Shown here piece after piece: positions 24,705-27,704 of a stretch of 27,704 nt of DNA. Below the pieces are notes generated by a model. That model was not told the DNA's origin and did not search any database. It was given only the letters and a program-made list of their open reading frames with translations. Positions within the stretch are counted from its first letter, which is position 1. Each line of letters begins with the position of its first letter. The translations under genes were made by a program, and so were the position numbers. The stretch comes from a virus, in IMG/VR virus record IMGVR_UViG_3300043420_002055, positions 1-27,704 of that record; one strand, 5' to 3'.

Positions 24705-24918
24705 TTACTAATGAAATGTTTTCTTGAATGGAACAGGAGATCTGAACTGCAAGATCTGAATCAATTTCAGTACCTAGCTTCTTATAAACATAAGAAAGTG
24801 AACATTCTGCCATAAATTGTATAAATTTATCTAGAATTTCTGGATCATCGTAGACATAATCCACAAAAGTTTCGGATAAAAGTTCGCCTAATTTTAAAAT
24901 TGCTTGATCAGATAACAT
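24685..24918 (-). CDS. Small helical hypothetical protein
   Basis: 77 residues: MLSDQAILKLGELLSETFVD, YVYDDPEILDKFIQFMAE, then a further helix to the end (VQISCSIQENISLVNDKAKD). Entirely helical by eye, acidic. Its 3' end overlaps the next gene. I recall cyanophage proteins with L.ELLSE.F..YV..D....FI.F, but cannot name a function. Confidence 0.75.
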   Translation of the reverse strand: MLSDQAILKLGELLSETFVDYVYDDPEILDKFIQFMAECSLSYVYKKLGTEIDSDLAVQISCSIQENISLVNDKAKD

Positions 24919-24924
24919 GGTAAT

Positions 24925-25080
24925 TTAGCGAGAATAGTCATCGAAGTCCACAGATTGATCTTCTAATTCTTCGTTAAGTTGATCTACGAAAAACTTAAGC
25001 AAATCATCCTCTTTGTCCGCAGCAAAATCTACTAGATCTGCAATGTTGTCTTGTAACATAATTTTAATCTCTGTGGACAT
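24925..25080 (-). CDS. Small acidic helical protein
   Basis: 51 residues: MSTEIKIMLQDNIADLVDFA, ADKEDDLLKFFVDQLNEE, then DQSVDFDDYSR. Very acidic. An internal ATG at codon 8 is another option, since the first ATG is only a few bases from the likely transcript start. First gene of the unit 25080-24241. Function unknown. Confidence 0.65.
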   Translation of the reverse strand: MSTEIKIMLQDNIADLVDFAADKEDDLLKFFVDQLNEELEDQSVDFDDYSR

Positions 25081-25084
25081 GTTA

Positions 25085-25126
25085 AGTTTACCATAATCAA
25101 CTTTGATTGGTAGTAGAAGTGGACAG
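25085..25126 (-). promoter_or_regulatory. Box promoter for the gene at 25080
   Basis: CTGTCCAC at 25126-25119, with TAAACT at 25090-25085 starting 36 bases from the box start. Confidence 0.65.
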
Positions 25127-25142
25127 TTTTATGTCTGTCCAC
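25119..25142. promoter_or_regulatory. Perfect operator dyad
   Basis: GTGGACAG-N8-CTGTCCAC, 24 bp, the cleanest inverted repeat of the box family. No T run follows on either strand, so a protein-binding site is more likely than a terminator. Confidence 0.7.
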
Positions 25143-25154
25143 TTAGTTCTAGTC

Positions 25155-25340
25155 CTACAGAGCTAGTGCTTGATGCTTGCTGTCATATGGTCCAAATGTA
25201 TCGTAGGATCCATCAGAATACTCAAGATCTACATAATAACCAACTTCATCATGAAAATCAGAGGTATCGTTTTTTGCAATGTAATACACTCTTTTTTCAG
25301 TGATCTTTACTTGACTTTGTGGATTTGCTAGTGAAATCAT
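25155..25340 (-). CDS. Small beta-rich hypothetical protein
   Basis: 61 residues: MISLANPQSQVKITEKRVYY, IAKNDTSDFHDEVGYY, then VDLEYSDGSYDTFGPYDSKH. Rich in Tyr and Asp. I recall cyanophage proteins with YY.DL.Y.DGS.D.FGP....A, which fits a small beta domain, but no function. The ATG is at 25340, and the stop is followed closely by the operator dyad. Confidence 0.7.
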   Translation of the reverse strand: MISLANPQSQVKITEKRVYYIAKNDTSDFHDEVGYYVDLEYSDGSYDTFGPYDSKHQALAL

Positions 25341-25396
25341 GGTACGAAAGCTCCGTTACGATATTTAGTGAGATTTGTGAAAAAAATGAGAGAAAG

Positions 25397-25543
25397 TCAG
25401 CAAACAACAATTTTTACATCGGTTGCTCCTTGCTTTAAAACATGCTTCTCCCACATGTTAGCATCCTCTACGCTAAAAAAGGTGGCCTTTTGCGTAGAAT
25501 TTCCAGTTTTCTTTGGTTTTTGGTAGGTGACGATGAATCTCAT
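25397..25543 (-). CDS. Small conserved hypothetical protein
   Basis: 48 residues from the ATG at 25543: MRFIVTYQKPKKTGNSTQKA, TFFSVEDANMWEKHVLKQGA, then VKIVVC. It has a beta-alpha-beta layout. The start overlaps the upstream stop (ATGA); a longer frame would lie inside the upstream gene. I recall similar cyanophage proteins with a F.S.EDA..WE....K.G pattern. Function unknown. Confidence 0.75.
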   Translation of the reverse strand: MRFIVTYQKPKKTGNSTQKATFFSVEDANMWEKHVLKQGATDVKIVVC

Positions 25544-25722
25544 TTGTCGGACTCCTTCAAAAGGCGAATGTGTTTGAAATCTTCTCGGTAAACAACAAGG
25601 CAAACATCTCTGCTTCTATCTTTATTTTTGGAAATACAGATAGTTGCACAAGAATCATCAACAAACCTCACATAACCAACAAAATTTTTATAGGTTACTT
25701 CAAGGCCAACTGTTGGTGTCAT
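25540..25722 (-). CDS. Small conserved cyanophage protein (VRFVDDSCATICI)
   Basis: 60 residues: MTPTVGLEVTYKNFVGYVRF, VDDSCATICISKNKDRSRDV, then CLVVYREDFKHIRLLKESDK. Probably an SH3-like beta barrel. I recall cyanophage proteins with P.VG..V.YK...G.IRFVDD.Y.T.CI and a final I.LLKES. Both ends overlap neighbours by 4 bases. Function unknown. Confidence 0.8.
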   Translation of the reverse strand: MTPTVGLEVTYKNFVGYVRFVDDSCATICISKNKDRSRDVCLVVYREDFKHIRLLKESDK

Positions 25723-25871
25723 AGATTCTCTTGATGTTCTTTTACTTTTTGGATTAGATCTTCAAGTTTTTCGGCTGCCACATTTTCATATCCAAAATCA
25801 TACCGTACATCATCCAGAATAATTTCAAGATCGTTGATCAGGTCGAAAATAAATTGTTCTTGGTCGTTCAT
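25719..25871 (-). CDS. Small acidic helical protein
   Basis: 50 residues: MNDQEQFIFDLINDLEIILD, DVRYDFGYENVAAEKLEDL, then IQKVKEHQENL. Helical and amphipathic. First gene of an overlapping three-gene run (25871-25722-25543). I see no box promoter before it; an AATAGGTGTTC region upstream has no clear -10. Function unknown. Confidence 0.7.
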   Translation of the reverse strand: MNDQEQFIFDLINDLEIILDDVRYDFGYENVAAEKLEDLIQKVKEHQENL

Positions 25872-25963
25872 TAGTCCTCAATAGGTGTTCTTAATTTTAC
25901 CATGAAGTTAGAAATGCGTCAAGTAGTTTTTACATCTCTGATTTTCTCATTGTGACATCTACA

Positions 25964-26179
25964 TTAGTTGGAAGAAGAGCGTGAACTACCAAAAAGCATT
26001 CCAATTAAAAAGACAATCAAGAAATTTTGCCAAAATCCAAGTGTGACATTAAACCAAGAAAGCACAATTCCTAATAACCATGCCTGCAATGAAATAATGC
26101 CAAATCCAACTCCTATTAAAAGAATTGTAGCAAGACAAAGTTGGGGACCAGTTAAATCATTCCAGTATTTGCGCGACAT
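25964..26179 (-). CDS. Small membrane protein with two spans
   Basis: 71 residues: MSRKYWNDLTGPQLCLATIL, first span about residues 13-37 (LATILLIGVGFGIISLQAWLL), second about 47-64 (LGFWQNFLIVFLIGMLFG), then a Ser tail. I recall similar small cyanophage proteins starting MSRK.WNDLT.PQL..AT. The length and two spans would allow a holin-like role, but nothing proves it. A GGAG ribosome site lies 9 bases before the ATG. Confidence 0.75.
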   Translation of the reverse strand: MSRKYWNDLTGPQLCLATILLIGVGFGIISLQAWLLGIVLSWFNVTLGFWQNFLIVFLIGMLFGSSRSSSN

Positions 26180-26201
26180 TTAAATCTCCATTTACATTCA
26201 A

Positions 26202-26245
26202 ATTTTATCATGATTTTAAATTTGATTCAACCAGTTGTGTGACAG
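26202..26245 (-). promoter_or_regulatory. Box promoter for the gene at 26179
   Basis: CTGTCACA from 26245, TTGAAT at 26230-26225, 17 bases, then TAAAAT at 26207-26202. Here the box, a -35 and a -10 are all clear. Confidence 0.75.
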
Positions 26246-26258
26246 TGCAAAAACTGGT

Positions 26259-26945
26259 CTATTTAAATTTTTTAAGAAGTTTTCTATCTACATCATATAA
26301 GCACAGACAATTATCAGTTTCAGGTCCACCACATCCACCATCAATTACGATAGAATGGGAGCTAACATATACTTTATGATAATGACCAGAAACTAAAATA
26401 TAATCTCGATGTCGAGGATTTTCCCACCAGTGAATTCGTTCTCCACGATTTTCGTGACTAATTGGACCATATATCATCAGATTTTTAATGGTTCGATTGA
26501 CCTGATTTTGTTTTACTTTATATAAATTTCTATATTCTGGAACTTCAACTCTTGATGTAAAGTATGCATGTGCACATCTATGTTCCATTCCATGTTTATC
26601 ACGAAATACCACTCCATAAGGAAAAGAAATTAACCAATCTAGTAATTCTTTATTAGAAATTCCAGCATTTTTAAACTCATCTACTGTAATATCTAATCCA
26701 TTATTCAAAACAACATTATTTCCTTGCAAATAACGAATTAACTTATCTTGGTGATTTGACTGTAAGATTATTGCATTAGAATTTTTAAGTAAATTATATA
26801 CGCCAATACTGTCAGAAAAATCGCATCTAGAATCAAAAAGATCGCCCAATAGAATAACTTTTAATTCATGCTCTTGTGCATACTCAAGAGCAGATTCGAG
26901 TTTAACTGAATCTGAATGCACATCACCGATAATTGCATAGCCCAT
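26259..26945 (-). CDS. Calcineurin-like metallophosphoesterase
   Basis: 228 residues. Motifs in order: GDVH (7-10), GDLFDS (34-39), SNHQ (63-66) in place of the usual GNHE/GNHD, CAHAYF (near 124-129) and GHYH (187-190). This is the two-metal phosphoesterase fold; phage relatives act as Ser/Thr protein phosphatases or nucleotide phosphatases (T4-like and lambda PPase types). The third motif keeps Asn and His, the residues that bind metal and transition state, so activity is plausible. A GGAAAG ribosome site precedes the ATG. Substrate unknown. Confidence 0.85.
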   Translation of the reverse strand: MGYAIIGDVHSDSVKLESALEYAQEHELKVILLGDLFDSRCDFSDSIGVYNLLKNSNAIILQSNHQDKLIRYLQGNNVVLNNGLDITVDEFKNAGISNKELLDWLISFPYGVVFRDKHGMEHRCAHAYFTSRVEVPEYRNLYKVKQNQVNRTIKNLMIYGPISHENRGERIHWWENPRHRDYILVSGHYHKVYVSSHSIVIDGGCGGPETDNCLCLYDVDRKLLKKFK

Positions 26946-26996
26946 TTAACTTTCCATTAACTCTAGTAGTCTATCACATAAAACTCAGACAAACAC

Positions 26997-27023
26997 AAAA
27001 AAAGGTCACTTTTTAAAGTGACC
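26997..27023 (-). terminator. Intrinsic terminator after the gene at 27048
   Basis: GGTCACTTT-AA-AAAGTGACC followed by a T run on the minus strand. Confidence 0.85.
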
Positions 27024-27047
27024 ACCCAGAAACCAATTTAGGATAAA

Positions 27048-27278
27048 TCAATAATTACATGGAACCTTTACTATTTCAGTCCAACGCTTCACATAACCAG
27101 ACCTCCAATAGTTGCCAGGAACATATTGTTCCCTATAGACCTTTTTGTTGCACATTGGAACATAAGATCGTTCATAACGAACATGATTATGAGTAAAAGG
27201 TTGCCAGAATTCATTCCAAGTAATTGATTGGACAGGTGTTGGAATAAATGCCAAGAATAATAGTGGGAAAAATTTCAT
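27048..27278 (-). CDS. Small secreted conserved cyanophage protein
   Basis: 76 residues. A signal peptide MKFFPLLFLAFIPTPVQS is followed by ITWNEFWQPFTHNH, then CNKKVYREQYVPGNYWRSGY and VKRWTEIVKVPCNY. Two Cys remain in the mature part and could pair. I recall cyanophage proteins with the same TW.EFW.PF and YREE.VPG..W..GYVR.W.E.V.VPC. It would act in the periplasm or envelope; the role is not known. A terminator follows, so it ends its unit. Confidence 0.85.
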   Translation of the reverse strand: MKFFPLLFLAFIPTPVQSITWNEFWQPFTHNHVRYERSYVPMCNKKVYREQYVPGNYWRSGYVKRWTEIVKVPCNY

Positions 27279-27280
27279 AT

Positions 27281-27442
27281 TTAATTTTTTTTAATAGTGA
27301 ATGGACAGAGTGGAATAACTTTACGAATTTCTTTAATTACTTCGATTTTTTGCATTTCAGTTAGTCCAACAACTGTTTGAATCCTATGTATAAGACTCCA
27401 AGCTTGTGAGCAGCTAATTATGGTTGAAGCAAGAACAACCAT
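27281..27442 (-). CDS. Small conserved cyanophage protein (CSQAWSLIHRI)
   Basis: 53 residues: MVVLASTIISCSQAWSLIHR, then LTEMQKIEVIKEIRKVIPLC and FTIKKN. Hydrophobic N-terminus, perhaps a lipoprotein-like or anchor segment with Cys11, then a helix. I recall the cyanophage pattern CSQA.SLI.RI...LT..QK.EIVKE....P.CP.TI. It is co-transcribed with the secreted protein at 27278 (2-base gap). Function unknown. Confidence 0.75.
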   Translation of the reverse strand: MVVLASTIISCSQAWSLIHRIQTVVGLTEMQKIEVIKEIRKVIPLCPFTIKKN

Positions 27443-27475
27443 GTGCCTCTTTAATTCTACTTCTATTTAATATGA

Positions 27476-27704
27476 CTAATCCCAGCTAATATTTTCAACC
27501 AATAGACCAGGCATCACATAAGTCCACCCAGAACCAGCTGCCTTATAATCCCATTTATACTCAAATTTGTTATGACTATCCCAAGTCATGTATCCTTTTT
27601 GACTGTCAAATCGTCCTTTAATCGTCAATCCCAACCTATTAGAAAAGATATTACGAGTTCTAAGTGCTCCAGTCTTTTCACGAGTTTCAATCACCACACA
27701 AGTA
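27476..27704 (-). CDS. Small hypothetical protein, probably partial at right edge
   Basis: The frame stays open to the window edge (TCVVIETREKTGALRTRN at the visible start), so the N-terminus probably lies outside; a GTG at 27697 is the only internal start near it. The rest is beta-rich: FSNRLGLTIKGRFDSQKGY, FEYKWDYKAAGSGWTY, then MPGLLVENISWD. The TTTCVVTETREKTGAL start recalls secreted cyanophage proteins with a signal peptide just before it. It belongs to the same run as the two genes downstream. Confidence 0.65.
   Translation of the reverse strand, partial: TCVVIETREKTGALRTRNIFSNRLGLTIKGRFDSQKGYMTWDSHNKFEYKWDYKAAGSGWTYVMPGLLVENISWD

Overview
The window looks like part of a T4-like cyanophage (a contractile-tailed myovirus of Synechococcus-like hosts). 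The left edge carries baseplate genes in T4 order on the minus strand: gp25, gp6, then a large structural protein that runs off the edge. Most other genes are very short and belong to families I recall almost only from cyanophages. One gene carries a domain known from the cyanobacterial regulator cyAbrB. Family names are from memory; no search was run. All genes except one are on the minus strand. Coding is dense, with many ATGA or TAATG overlaps.

Layout. 1-5.9 kb: baseplate genes, small conserved genes, an eroded gene and a DxD glycosyltransferase, with T4-type late promoters (ATAAATA or CTAAATA). 6.2-13.5 kb: an accessory region of small early-type genes, some GC-rich. These genes are separated by a repeated intergenic module made of a minus-strand terminator, a plus-strand promoter with a seven-codon mini-ORF, an inverted-repeat operator and a minus-strand promoter. 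13.5-14.1 kb: a non-coding AT-rich stretch with a perfect sigma70-consensus promoter, 33-bp direct repeats and a 24-bp palindrome, possibly a replication origin. 14.1-16.5 kb: a UvrD-like helicase and a CMP/dCMP-type deaminase. 16.5-18.9 kb: late genes for probable internal head or prohead proteins, several starting with a T4-like capsid-targeting motif (MKTFxQFL), arranged around a divergent late promoter pair. 18.9-27.7 kb: many small early/middle genes, a GP88-family protein, a KTSC-like protein, a metallophosphoesterase and small membrane or secreted proteins.

The most striking feature is one promoter architecture used at least 26 times by hand count. A box, CTGGCACAAG or CTGTCCAC, starts 36-40 bp upstream of a TATAAT-like -10 (47 bp in two cases). 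It often forms an inverted repeat with a second box that serves a divergent promoter. This suggests one phage or host regulator controlling the accessory genes, and a mobile regulatory cassette like the PeSL elements of T-even phages. Other observations of interest are a cyAbrB/ArdA-like fusion protein, a gene whose family start codon reads ATC, and two pairs of diverged paralogues.
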